Shown here in pieces: positions 38,505 through 47,184 of a stretch of DNA of 64,000 bases. Position 1 is the stretch's first letter. Each line of letters begins with the position of its first letter. Under the pieces are notes generated by a model. That model saw only the letters and a list, made by a program, of their open reading frames with translations, did not search any database and was not told the origin of the DNA. The position numbers and the translations under genes are program-made. This DNA is from JAWKOK01 sp963765875 (GTDB lineage: Bacteria; Chloroflexota; Anaerolineae; Caldilineales; Caldilineaceae). The DNA is taken from assembly GCA_963765875.1 (NCBI GenBank), contig CAVXYK010000025.1, positions 1-64,000 of the forward strand, written 5' to 3'.

Positions 38505-40478
38505 TCACGGCATGCGCAGCTGTTGCCCCACGTAGAGGAAGTTGGCGTTGCTGATTCCGTTCATCATCGCCACTTCATACGGGTTCGCTCCGTAGCGCAG
38601 ACTGATGCCATTCAGCGTCTCGCCTGCCGCCACTCGATGCATCATCTCTTGCATCGGCGGATTCTGCATCGGGGCCATCATGCCCATCGACCCTTCCATC
38701 GGCATTCCAGATTGAGGCATGCCTTGCTGGGGCATCTGCTCGTGGGGCATGCCGCCCTGCGACATCTCGTTCCCCATGTTCATGCTCTGGCCCATGTCTT
38801 GGGGCATCATGCCCTCAGCCACATAAGGCGTCGGCTTCATCCCCATCTCGCAGCCCGGTATCATCAGCTTCTGACCCACGTAGATGATGTTCGGGTTGCT
38901 GATGTTGTTGGCCTTCATCAGCGCCTGCACTGTCGTCCCATACCGCTCGGCGATGCCGCTCAGCATGTCGCCCGGCTTCACCACATGCTCACACATGTTG
39001 GCAATCGGATGCTCCGGCTTCATCGGCGGCATCGGCATCATGCCGCCCATGTCCGGATGCTCAGGCTTCATCTCACTCGACTCGCAGGCCCGCAGGCTCA
39101 GCTCGTCATAGTTCAGGTCCATCTCCAGGTTCGTCTCGCCCCACTTGAACCAGCCTTGCAGGAACAAGACCATGCTCGGCTCGTGGGCTGTGAAGCGCAC
39201 CTTGTAGGTCCCGATGCTGGTCGGCTCTGTCCGTTTCTGGATGCCGCCCAGGTCCATGCCCTGCCAGTTGCTCACCTGCTGCCAGTTGGTGTCGCCGCCC
39301 CAGTTGTACCCAACCTGGGCTTCCCACCGGTTCGGGTCTCCGGCTTCTCCGCCGGTCCCTCGCAGCACGCCTCGCACCGTCAATTCGTATGTCTTGCCCA
39401 CTTCCAGCTTGCCGATGCGCTGATAGATGCCTGCGTAGCGGTCGCCGTCTGCCGGCATGATTCCCTTGGTGTTGATCTCAATCAGCTGGGCGTGCTTGCC
39501 GTCGGCCACCACCGGTTCCCACATATCGTCGTAGAAGCCGTAACTCGCTGCGCCGCCGTTGGTATAGCTGCCCCAGCCTTTACCCACATGGCCGATGCTC
39601 GCCGGGTTGAAGCCCTTCTCAAAGCTGCCGTTGTAGAGCAGGCTCGCTCCGCCGCAGCTTTGGGGCATGGAGCCCATCTTCATCTCGTCCATCGTGCCGC
39701 CCATGGGCTGCATCGGATGGCCGGACTCAGGCATCATCTCGCCCTGCATCGGCATGGGCATCGGCTTTCCCATCGGGTCTACCATGCCCACCAACGAGAT
39801 CGCATCCAGATTCACATCGATCTCTTCGTTGGGCACGCCCCACTTCTTCCACACTCGCACGTAGAGCGTCAGCGATCCTTCTTTGGCCTTGATCTGGCCC
39901 ATGAATCCGCTAAACCCGCCCGGCTCCGTCCGCGGGTAGTAGGTGTCCCAGCCCACGTCCTGCCAGTTCTTGACCTGCTTCCAGTCGGCCTTGGGTCCAT
40001 CCGTGTACCCGACTTCCACCCGGTACCGCCATGGATCGCCTTCAAAATTGGTCGTCCGGATCATGCCGGCCAGGCTCAATTTGTACGCCTCGCCCGGCTT
40101 CACCCGCACCGTCTGATAGATGCCCGAGTAGCGATCCGCATCGGCCACCACCAGCCCCTTGGTGTTGATCTCCAACAGCTGGCTATGCTTGCCGTCCGCC
40201 ACCACCGGTTCCCACATATCATCGTAGAAGCCATACTCGGCCGACCCGCCATTCGTGAAGCAGGTCCAGTCATTCCCGACCATCCCACAACCAGGCTGGC
40301 TGTAGAATCCACCTTCGAAACTTCCGTTCTTCACTACATCCATCACATCGGATGCCCCGGCATTCTGTGGCACTGCTCCGACCATTGCCGCTCCGGCTAG
40401 GATCGATATCACTGCTAACAGACTCACTACCGTTCGCATCCAGGGGTGCTGTAGATAAGTTCGGATTTGCTTTCGCAT
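38505..40478 (-). CDS. Secreted protein with two NGSFE beta-sandwich domains, two LysM domains and Met-rich linkers
   Basis: 657 residues; GGAGGG lies 7 bases before the ATG at 40478. Signal peptide TVVSLLAVISILAGAAMVGA. Two homologous ~185-residue domains begin VKNGSFEGGFYSQPG and LYNGSFEKGFNPAS and share GFYDDMWEPVVADGKHSQLL-type sequence, resembling carbohydrate-binding jelly rolls (CBM4/9-like). LysM 1 is HVVKPGDMLSGIAERYGTTV with NNISNPNIIYVGQKLMIPG; LysM 2 is HRVAAGETLNGISLRYGANP to the C-terminus. The three linkers are extremely Met/Pro/His-rich (PMGKPMPMPMQGEMMPESGH). Probably bound to cell wall or glycan. Met-rich segments may bind Cu(I) or act as an oxidation buffer; that is inference. 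Confidence 0.85.
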   Translation of the reverse strand: MRKQIRTYLQHPWMRTVVSLLAVISILAGAAMVGAVPQNAGASDVMDVVKNGSFEGGFYSQPGCGMVGNDWTCFTNGGSAEYGFYDDMWEPVVADGKHSQLLEINTKGLVVADADRYSGIYQTVRVKPGEAYKLSLAGMIRTTNFEGDPWRYRVEVGYTDGPKADWKQVKNWQDVGWDTYYPRTEPGGFSGFMGQIKAKEGSLTLYVRVWKKWGVPNEEIDVNLDAISLVGMVDPMGKPMPMPMQGEMMPESGHPMQPMGGTMDEMKMGSMPQSCGGASLLYNGSFEKGFNPASIGHVGKGWGSYTNGGAASYGFYDDMWEPVVADGKHAQLIEINTKGIMPADGDRYAGIYQRIGKLEVGKTYELTVRGVLRGTGGEAGDPNRWEAQVGYNWGGDTNWQQVSNWQGMDLGGIQKRTEPTSIGTYKVRFTAHEPSMVLFLQGWFKWGETNLEMDLNYDELSLRACESSEMKPEHPDMGGMMPMPPMKPEHPIANMCEHVVKPGDMLSGIAERYGTTVQALMKANNISNPNIIYVGQKLMIPGCEMGMKPTPYVAEGMMPQDMGQSMNMGNEMSQGGMPHEQMPQQGMPQSGMPMEGSMGMMAPMQNPPMQEMMHRVAAGETLNGISLRYGANPYEVAMMNGISNANFLYVGQQLRMP

Positions 40479-41075
40479 CTCAATCCCTCCTCAACTTATC
40501 GGTCTCGTTCTGTGCGCAACATTCCGCAACTTAGCGCCGCTTAATCCGCTCTGTTCCATAGACCGGACGCTGGGCGGCGTCTTCTGCATTCACACTAGCA
40601 TGCGGCCAATCGCAAAGCAAGGACGAGTTTATTTTGCATTTTATTATGAAAAATGACTATGCGATTAACGATTTTTGGAAGAAGGCGAAGAAATTGGGCC
40701 CGCTGCAGCATCACCTGGATAGCAGTTGCTATCTGTTGCACGCCGTCTGATAGACGCCTCCTTGAACACGTCTACCAGAGGAAATTGGAGCGAACTCGAT
40801 CCGATCACTATCCGAAATGGGCAAATTCAGGGCATGGGCGATGTGTACCTGGGCGCCAATGAATGAGTAGGTAAATGCGCGTACCAATGGGTGAGGTTTG
40901 GATCAGAAGTGAGTGGGGAGAGCAGGAGATGCGGGGTCGAAGCGAGCCAAGCCGGCACACATTCACACAATATGTTGCGGCTCTTTTGCGATATCGGTTG
41001 ATAGTAGCGAACACGGCGACTGGATGTTAACAGCAACCATTCACGCCCTTGACTCATGCACTCAACTGGCCTACG
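40479..41075. other. Intergenic region with gene-remnant traces
   Basis: An AT-rich stretch (40600-40680) includes a 34-codon frame at 40646-40750 (KNDYAINDFWKKAKK) without homology I can support. Around 40799-40866 the frame ELDPITIRNGQIQGMGDVYL ending in TGA looks like the C-terminus of a lost gene. No intact gene seen. Confidence 0.4.
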
Positions 41076-42310
41076 TCAGCGCCCTGCTGCAGACCAATTG
41101 CGCAGTGCTTGTTCAAGCACTTGCACCGCCAGCCAGTATTCATCCAGATGGATATGCTCATTGGGCGTGTGGTCCAAGCTGCTGTCACCCGGGCCATAGG
41201 CGAGGATGGGGCATTGCCATGCAGGGCCGACAACATTCATATCGCTGGTGCCGGTCTTGACGACGAATCCCGGGCGCGTGCCGGGGGCGACCTCACGCAC
41301 CGCGCCCAGGAAACTCCGAACTAGACTGTTGCTGCGGTCGCTGCGCCAGGCGCGCTCATAGCCGCGGAATCCCAACTCAATGGAACACGTCGGACCAACG
41401 AATCTCAGTGTCTCATCTAGATCAGGGGAGAGAGTGGAAAGGTTCGCCCCATGCTCGGAGCCGGATCGATCGACAGCCCAGACTGCAAGTCCTTCGACCA
41501 ATCCAACGGCGTCAAAATCGAGCGGCAGGCGAATGCCCGACTCTGCCGTGACCGTGTCATGAAGCTGTTCATCGGTATCGCTATGGAGCGCGCGCAAGCT
41601 GGGCAGTAGACGGTCGAAGATTTTCTCATGCTCGGCATTGAACAGGTCGCAATAGTTTGTGATCCAATGCCAGAAATCGACGGCGACCGTTGAGACGCCG
41701 GCATCCGGCCCCGCAGTGTGAGCCATGGGCTGACTGGCCTTGAGACTCACCAAGAGACGCCCCTTGTAGCCCAACGTAATCCGCCGCCAGCTGCTCGGCT
41801 CGCCGATAATGCAGGCGTTCGGCAATGGCTGATTCATCCCGTCGAGCTGGTCGCGGATGAAGCGTGCGCCCTTGCTGGTGGCGGCTTCTTCCTCCACCGC
41901 GCCCACAACCAATATGCGCACATCTTGCTCGCCCGCCCCGCGCTGCCGACATTGGCTACGGCTGCCACAAACGTAGCCAGCGGCCCCTTGGCATCAACGC
42001 TGCCACGCCCGTAGAGGACTGGCCCAGCGCTCTCGTCATGGCCATCCGATGACTCAATGCGTACCGGGATGTCACCCGGCACTGTGTCGATGTGACCCAA
42101 CAGAACGATTGTCCGAGATGCATTCTGATCGCCCATTTCGCCCACGGCATTGCCGGCCGCATCGACGTAGGCTCGATCATAGCCAAGCCGCGCCATCTCG
42201 CCGACCAGCCAATGGCCGGCGGCTTCCTCGTGGCGAGAAAGCGAGGGGATCGCGACGAGGCCGCGAAGTAAATCGACCGCAGCCTCCTTAGTCAATCGTC
42301 CGTCAGTCAT
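41076..42310 (-). CDS. lysK: LysK: [LysW]-lysine hydrolase, M20 family (one frameshift)
   Basis: Releases lysine from the LysW carrier in the last step of the pathway. ATG at 42310. The first part reads LLRGLVAIPSLSRHEEAAG, metal site VLLGHIDTVPGDIPV, GRGSVDAKGPLATF (bridging Asp). Near 41915 one base disrupts the frame: VANVGSAGRAS is followed one base shifted by VRILVVGAVEEEAATSKGAR with the catalytic Glu pair. The rest is intact (KTGTSDMNVVGP, GPGDSSLDHTPNEHIHLDEY) to TGA 41076. Corrected length ~411, normal for LysK/ArgE-type M20 enzymes. Last gene of the minus-strand lysine cluster. Because the pathway otherwise looks complete, the break is more likely a sequence error than a real loss. 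Confidence 0.9.
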
Positions 42311-42429
42311 AGTCTATCCAATACTCGCAATGGGTGATTAGTCGAAGCGTGACAGTCACTTGCAAAACTGTCCAAGGCCAACGACGCCATATCTGCCAGC
42401 GACTGTCATACGGCCTAAGTCACAATTGC

Positions 42430-43620
42430 TTAACCAGCCAACACCGCGGCAATGGCCGCAACCGCAATATCGGCCTCTTCTTCCGACAGGGTCAACGACG
42501 GCAGCAATCTCAGCACATTGCTGCCGGCCGGCAAGGCCAAAACGTGCTGCTCCTCCATTAACTGCTTCAAGTAGCGGCCGACTTTTTGACGCAGCTCGAT
42601 GCCGATCATCAGGCCAACGCCGCGGATCTCGCGAACGATCACGTGGTCGCTCAACGTTTCCTCCAGCCGATCTCGGAGGTAGGCGCCCATGCGCTCAGAA
42701 CGTTCGATCAATTGCTCGCGCTGGTAGGTCTCAACGGCAGCAAGTCCGGCCGCACAGGCCAGCGGATTGCCGCCGAAGGTAGTCCCGTGTGCGCCGGGAT
42801 AGAGCGACTCGTGCACTTGATCCGTGTAGGCGATTGCCCCCATCGGAAAGCCTGCGCCCAGCCCCTTGGCCAGGCAGATGATGTCCGGCTGCAAGTCAAA
42901 ATGCTCAAATCCAAACCATCTTCCGGTGCGTCCAAAGCCGGTCTGGATCTCATCGATGATCAACAGTGCGCCCCGTTCGCGGCAGAGCCGCTGCGCGCCT
43001 TCCAGGAACGCAGCCTCCCCCAGGTTCACCCCACCCTCGCCCTGCACCGTCTCCAACAGAACGGCCGCTGTCTCGTCGCCGATTACGGCATCCAGTCGCT
43101 CCAATTTGTTGTAGGGCGCATGGTCGACGTCGAGTAAGGGCATGAATGGCTTGCGATATTTTGGTTCCCACGTCAGTGAGAGTGCGCCGATGGTGCGGCC
43201 ATGGAAGCCACGCATGGCGGCCACGATACGCGGGCGTCCTGTCGTCAGCCGCGCCAACTTGATGGCTCCGTCAATGCTCTCCGCTCCGCTGTTGGACAGA
43301 AAGGCGTGGCTCAAATGAGCCGGCAACACCTCGACTAACTTAGCGGCAAAGGCAGAACGGGTATCGTTATAGAAGAAGTTGGGGCAAGAAATCAGGCGCT
43401 GCGCCTGCTCGGCAATCGCCGTAGTCAGCGCAGGGTGGCTATGCCCCAACATGGCCACGCCTTGTGACGACGTCATATCCAGATAGCGGACGCCTTCGGT
43501 GTCCCACAGCCACGAGCCTTGGCCGCGGGCCATGACGGCCTGTCCACGGCGGGCGGTTGTGCCGCCCAGGATCGACTCTTCAACGGCCGCCAGATTCGGA
43601 CTTGTATGCGTTTCGCTCAT
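42430..43620 (-). CDS. lysJ: LysJ: LysW-aminoadipate semialdehyde aminotransferase
   Basis: 396 residues, class III PLP aminotransferase of the ArgD/LysJ group. SNSGAESIDGAIKLAR and FHGRTIGALSLT bind PLP phosphate, LLIIDEIQTGFGRTGR carries the PLP-pairing Asp, and CLAKGLGAGFPMGA carries the Schiff-base Lys. It transfers an amino group from glutamate to the semialdehyde carried on LysW. Placed between LysZ (87 bases upstream) and LysK (119 bases downstream), in the usual LysW pathway set. In thermophiles such enzymes may also serve arginine synthesis; with LysW-type partners here, lysine is the main inference. Confidence 0.93.
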   Translation of the reverse strand: MSETHTSPNLAAVEESILGGTTARRGQAVMARGQGSWLWDTEGVRYLDMTSSQGVAMLGHSHPALTTAIAEQAQRLISCPNFFYNDTRSAFAAKLVEVLPAHLSHAFLSNSGAESIDGAIKLARLTTGRPRIVAAMRGFHGRTIGALSLTWEPKYRKPFMPLLDVDHAPYNKLERLDAVIGDETAAVLLETVQGEGGVNLGEAAFLEGAQRLCRERGALLIIDEIQTGFGRTGRWFGFEHFDLQPDIICLAKGLGAGFPMGAIAYTDQVHESLYPGAHGTTFGGNPLACAAGLAAVETYQREQLIERSERMGAYLRDRLEETLSDHVIVREIRGVGLMIGIELRQKVGRYLKQLMEEQHVLALPAGSNVLRLLPSLTLSEEEADIAVAAIAAVLAG

Positions 43621-43707
43621 CGATGCCTCTTTCGTTACTATTTAGCCGGCGACCAGATAGGAGACGGATAACACAGACTCATATTGAATTTGGGGCTCGG
43701 CCCCGAC

Positions 43708-44511
43708 TCAGCGAATCTGTGTGCCTGACCCGTTCAACGCGGCGGTCACCGGCGTTTCGACACGGCCATCAGCGAAGATGACCGTCTCCACGCCTTCGTC
43801 GATGGCCTCCACCGCGCCCATGACCTTCTTCTTCATGCGCCCTTCGGCATACTGCATAAAGCTATCGGCCTTGGCTTTAGGTATTTCGCGAATCAGAGTC
43901 GATTCATCGGGGAACTCGCGCAGCAGCCCGGGCACGTTGGAGAGAATGATCAGCGCTTCGGCATCGAAAGCGGCAGCGACCATGGCCGCCGCTCGATCGC
44001 CGTCGACATTGATGGCCTCGCCCCGATCGGAAGATGCCGGCGGCGTCAACACCGGCAGGTAGCCGGCGTCGAGCAAGATGCGTAGCAAGTCAGTATTGAC
44101 GGTCTCAACCGTACCCGTCCAATCATCGCGCAAGACCATGCGACGGCCATTGATGCGCACTCGCAGCTTATCCTTGCGTTTGCCCTCGAAGATGCGGCCA
44201 TCGAGACCGCTGAGGCCCACGGCGTTGACGCCGGCACGCTGGAACTTCTCCACCCACATTTTGTTGAGCTGGCCGCAATAGACCATCTCGAAGATCTCTA
44301 GCGTTCGCCGATCCGTGCGCCGACTGACATAGCCGCTCTCGCTGGTGACAAATTGAGGCGGGTGGCCCAGAGCCTCGGCGACCTCATTTGTGGTCTCAGC
44401 GCCGCCATGGACCAACAGCACCTCCTTGCCCGCTGCCCGCAACGCCGCAATATCTTCAACAACGGCATCGATATTCAGATCCTTGCCGCCGCCCACTTTG
44501 ATGACAATCAT
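43708..44511 (-). CDS. lysZ: LysZ: [LysW]-aminoadipate kinase
   Basis: 267 residues, amino acid kinase family. MIVIKVGGGKDLNIDAV is the glycine-rich phosphate-binding start, LLVHGGAETTNEVAEALG the substrate loop, and VGLSGLDGRIFEGKRKDKLR and INVDGDRAAAMVAAAF are typical of LysZ/ArgB. Phosphorylates the distal carboxylate of aminoadipate attached to LysW. The Met at 44511 is taken as the start because the longer frame upstream (to 44634) is encoded by the GATTGGGGA repeat between lysY and lysZ. Confidence 0.93.
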   Translation of the reverse strand: MIVIKVGGGKDLNIDAVVEDIAALRAAGKEVLLVHGGAETTNEVAEALGHPPQFVTSESGYVSRRTDRRTLEIFEMVYCGQLNKMWVEKFQRAGVNAVGLSGLDGRIFEGKRKDKLRVRINGRRMVLRDDWTGTVETVNTDLLRILLDAGYLPVLTPPASSDRGEAINVDGDRAAAMVAAAFDAEALIILSNVPGLLREFPDESTLIREIPKAKADSFMQYAEGRMKKKVMGAVEAIDEGVETVIFADGRVETPVTAALNGSGTQIR

Positions 44512-44530
44512 GATAGCACTCGCTTTGTTC

Positions 44531-44639
44531 GATTTGGTGATTGGGGAATAGGGATTGGTGACTGGGGAATTGGCACAAATCGGGACAACTGGTTGCAGAA
44601 CAAACCCAATCCCTATTCCCCAATCCCCGATCACAAATC
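44531..44639. repeat. GATTGGGGAATAGGGATTGG inverted repeat inside the lysine operon
   Basis: Left arm 44531-44558 and right arm 44606-44639 are long imperfect complements. It lies between lysY and lysZ, on the transcript, so it may form a hairpin that affects distal gene expression. Confidence 0.7.
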
Positions 44640-44641
44640 TC

Positions 44642-45697
44642 CTACACCGGATGCAATCCCGGAAAGGTTAGCCCCATCGTTTCGTCCCAACTATGCATCA
44701 GATTCATGCATTGAACGGCCGTGCCAGCTGCGCCTTTCATCAAATTGTCGATGGCGCTGATGGCGACGATGCGACCGCTGGCTTCATCATAGTCGAAGCC
44801 GACATCAGCGTAATTGCTGCCCGCCAGAATCTTCGGTTCCGGGTAACGATAGACGCCGACACGCTCCTTCACTATGCGAACAAAGGGTTCGTTGCGATAG
44901 GCTTGGCGGTAGGCCTTCCAGAGATCACGCTCCGTAATACCCTCTTTGGCAAAGAGATGGGCCGTAGCCAACACGCCGCGCACGTTGTCCACAGCGGTGG
45001 CGCTCAGGTGCACCTCAACTTCAGCGTCAGTGGTCCGCATGGCCTGAACGATCTCGGCCGTGTGGCGATGACCGGTCGGGGCAAAGCTACGCATAACCCG
45101 CGCACGCTCCGGATGATGAGTGGCATCGCTGGACTTGTTGCCGCCCTCGCTGCTGCCGACCTTGACTTCGCATATCACGCCCCGATTAACGTCGACGAGA
45201 CCGGCAAGGAAGAGTGGCCAGATGGCCAGATTGGTGGCTGTGGCGTTGCAGCCAACGCCGCTCACATACTGCGCCCCGCTGATCTCATCACGATGCAGTT
45301 CGGGCAGCCCATAGACGAATCGTCGCAGCCACTCGACGTCGGCATGCTCGTTGCCGTACCAGCGCACGTAGTCGTCCGGATTGCGCAGCCGGAAGTCAGC
45401 GCTTAGGTCGATGATGCGCGTACCCAGTTGACTGAACTGCCCGATGCGCCCCATGGCCCCGCCGTGAGGCAAGCAGAGAAAGAGCATGTCGCACGGTTCC
45501 AGATCATCAATCGACACAAACTTGAGCTTGGTCTGCCCGCGCAGATTCGGGTGTGTGAAATGGACAAAAGCGTCGGCATTGCGTTCGCTGGTCACCTGTT
45601 GAACTTCAATGTTGGGGTGGGCAAGCAGGAGCCGCAATAATTCGCCCCCCACATAGCCCGATGCGCCCACAATTGATGCACGTATCTTCTCAGCCAT
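44642..45697 (-). CDS. lysY: LysY: [LysW]-aminoadipyl-phosphate reductase
   Basis: 351 residues, ArgC/LysY family. N-terminal NADPH fold IRASIVGASGYVGGELLRLL, catalytic Cys in SGVGCNATATNLAIWP, conserved EVKVGSSEGGNKSSDATHHP and the active-site His in FAPTGHRHTAEI. Reduces the acyl-phosphate made by LysZ to the semialdehyde. It is the third gene of the lysWXYZJK block, 135 bases downstream of lysX. The SSEGGN loop and length agree with LysY/ArgC of LysW systems more than with plain ArgC. Confidence 0.93.
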   Translation of the reverse strand: MAEKIRASIVGASGYVGGELLRLLLAHPNIEVQQVTSERNADAFVHFTHPNLRGQTKLKFVSIDDLEPCDMLFLCLPHGGAMGRIGQFSQLGTRIIDLSADFRLRNPDDYVRWYGNEHADVEWLRRFVYGLPELHRDEISGAQYVSGVGCNATATNLAIWPLFLAGLVDVNRGVICEVKVGSSEGGNKSSDATHHPERARVMRSFAPTGHRHTAEIVQAMRTTDAEVEVHLSATAVDNVRGVLATAHLFAKEGITERDLWKAYRQAYRNEPFVRIVKERVGVYRYPEPKILAGSNYADVGFDYDEASGRIVAISAIDNLMKGAAGTAVQCMNLMHSWDETMGLTFPGLHPV

Positions 45698-45832
45698 AAT
45701 TCCTCATTTTGATGATAGCTTGTGCTGATAGAACGCGGATCTCGCGGATAGGGCGGATGAAATCCGGATCTTTTTCATCTTTGATCCGCGGATATCCACC
45801 CAATCCGCGTTCTACCTTGACGTTGGAGCGCA

Positions 45833-46765
45833 TCAGTCCCCGCCCGCCAACGAGACGGGATGATACTCGGGCGCGCCATTGTCCCATCCATTGGCTCCGG
45901 CCCAGCCTTCCTCTGCCACGCGCAGCGCAAAGTCGACCATCCGATCCGGAATATTGACGCCAGTGGGTAGAATGCTATTACGAAATTCCATGGTGTAGTT
46001 GACTTCGTTGACCAGCAGACCCCGATCCGGATCCTCCAGCACATCAATGGCAACGACACCGCCGCCCACGGCCTTGGCCGCGCGCACACAGATGTCGTTC
46101 AGCTCAGGCGTGATGGGGCAGTTGCTCGATGTACCACCGCGAGCCGTGTTGGTGATCCAGTGTTCCGAGTCGCGATAGATGGCGCAGATTGCCTCATCGC
46201 CGACGACAAAAGCTCGGATGTCGCGCATGGGTTTGTCGATGTATTCCTGGATGTAGAAGATGGAATGGTGATAGGTGCCCAGGACTTCCTTGTGCTCCAG
46301 AACGGATTCTGCTGCCTCGCGATCGTTGAGCTTGCTCAATAGGCGACCCCATGAGCCGACCGCAGGCTTGAGCACAACCGGATAGCCCAGTTGCTCAATT
46401 GCCTCCAGTGCACTGTCTGCGGTGTAGGCGATCATGGTGCGTGGTGACGGCACGCCGGCCGCGGTCAAGGCGCTGGTGGTCTGCAGTTTGTTGCCGCAGA
46501 CATCGGCGACATGGGCGGTGTTTACAGTATGAACGCCACGGTCATTGAGCATGCGCAGGCTGTAGAGCGCTCGACTGTGATTGATGCAGCGCTCCACGAT
46601 CACGTCGTAGTCCGTGAAGATGGCGTCATCGCGCTGGCCTTGGGTGATCTCGAAGACCAGTTTTCGGTCATCAAGCAGGTCAAAGTCAACGCCGCGGTTC
46701 TGAAAGGCCTCGAAGAGCAATTTCTCCTCGGCGCGCACTCGGCTGTAGAGGATTCCAACTCGCAT
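45833..46765 (-). CDS. lysX: LysX: LysW-aminoadipate ligase (ATP-grasp, RimK family)
   Basis: 310 residues. It joins the amino group of alpha-aminoadipate to the C-terminal Glu of LysW. ATP-grasp signs: YPVVLKPAVGSWGRLLSKL, YIQEYIDKPMRDIRAFVVGD, AVGGGVVAIDVLEDPD, LLVNEVNYTMEFRNS. The ATG at 46765 overlaps the LysW stop by one base (TAATG), so the two are translationally coupled, as expected for carrier and ligase. An upstream in-frame Met at 46777 lies inside lysW and is not chosen. Confidence 0.95.
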   Translation of the reverse strand: MRVGILYSRVRAEEKLLFEAFQNRGVDFDLLDDRKLVFEITQGQRDDAIFTDYDVIVERCINHSRALYSLRMLNDRGVHTVNTAHVADVCGNKLQTTSALTAAGVPSPRTMIAYTADSALEAIEQLGYPVVLKPAVGSWGRLLSKLNDREAAESVLEHKEVLGTYHHSIFYIQEYIDKPMRDIRAFVVGDEAICAIYRDSEHWITNTARGGTSSNCPITPELNDICVRAAKAVGGGVVAIDVLEDPDRGLLVNEVNYTMEFRNSILPTGVNIPDRMVDFALRVAEEGWAGANGWDNGAPEYHPVSLAGGD

Positions 46766-46950
46766 TATTCGCCCCAATCCTCTTCCTCTTCGGGCGCGGC
46801 TTCAAGCTTGAACGGCTCAAGACTCACCACTTCGAGGTCAGCGCCGCAATCTGAGCACTGGACGATCTCGTTCTGCATCACGTCAGTCAATTCGATTTCG
46901 CCGAAACACTCGGGGCATTCAGCAACACCACTTGCAGTTTGGATGGACAT
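46765..46950 (-). CDS. lysW: LysW: amino-group carrier protein
   Basis: 61 residues. A zinc-ribbon with two CxxC-type pairs (VAECPECFGEIELTD, VQCSDCGADLEVVS) and an acidic tail ending EEEDWGE, the diagnostic LysW/ArgW C-terminus whose final Glu is attached to aminoadipate. It protects the amino group and hands intermediates from LysX to LysZ, LysY, LysJ and LysK. ATG at 46950 with GGAGCC upstream. First gene of the block and one-base overlapped with lysX. Confidence 0.96.
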   Translation of the reverse strand: MSIQTASGVAECPECFGEIELTDVMQNEIVQCSDCGADLEVVSLEPFKLEAAPEEEEDWGE

Positions 46951-46978
46951 GGTTGGCTCCTTTGAAAAACAGTCTATT

Positions 46979-47084
46979 TCCAGTACTTCACGATTTGTCA
47001 TTCTGAGTCGGTCTACTGAACAACTTCACTCTGGAAAGTGACCAACGAAGAATCTTGTCTTGCTTGAAGTCGTGAACTACTGAT
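46979..47084. repeat. Dispersed CAGTACTTCACGATTTGTCATTC element
   Basis: TACTTCACGATTTGTCATTC and GAAGAATCTTGTCTTGCTTG with CGTGAACTACTGA recur, inverted or direct, at 58990-59345. It lies upstream of lysW, between it and the homoisocitrate dehydrogenase gene. Confidence 0.65.
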
Positions 47085-47184
47085 TTCAATTTTGTTGTGA
47101 CCATAAACGGGATCTAGGAGTAAAGAGCGGTGCTCGAAACACTTTCATCGCGCCGGTTTCCACCCAATCCCCTATCACCAATCC

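Noticed and set aside
38073..40400. 775-codon plus-strand open frame rich in His/Arg
   Set aside because: It lies antisense to the LysM protein, whose Met-rich and domain sequence is clearly real; the frame is a by-product of codon bias.
40646..40750. Possible small gene or remnant of an HD-domain protein
   Set aside because: Only 34 codons, no ribosome site and no confident motif.
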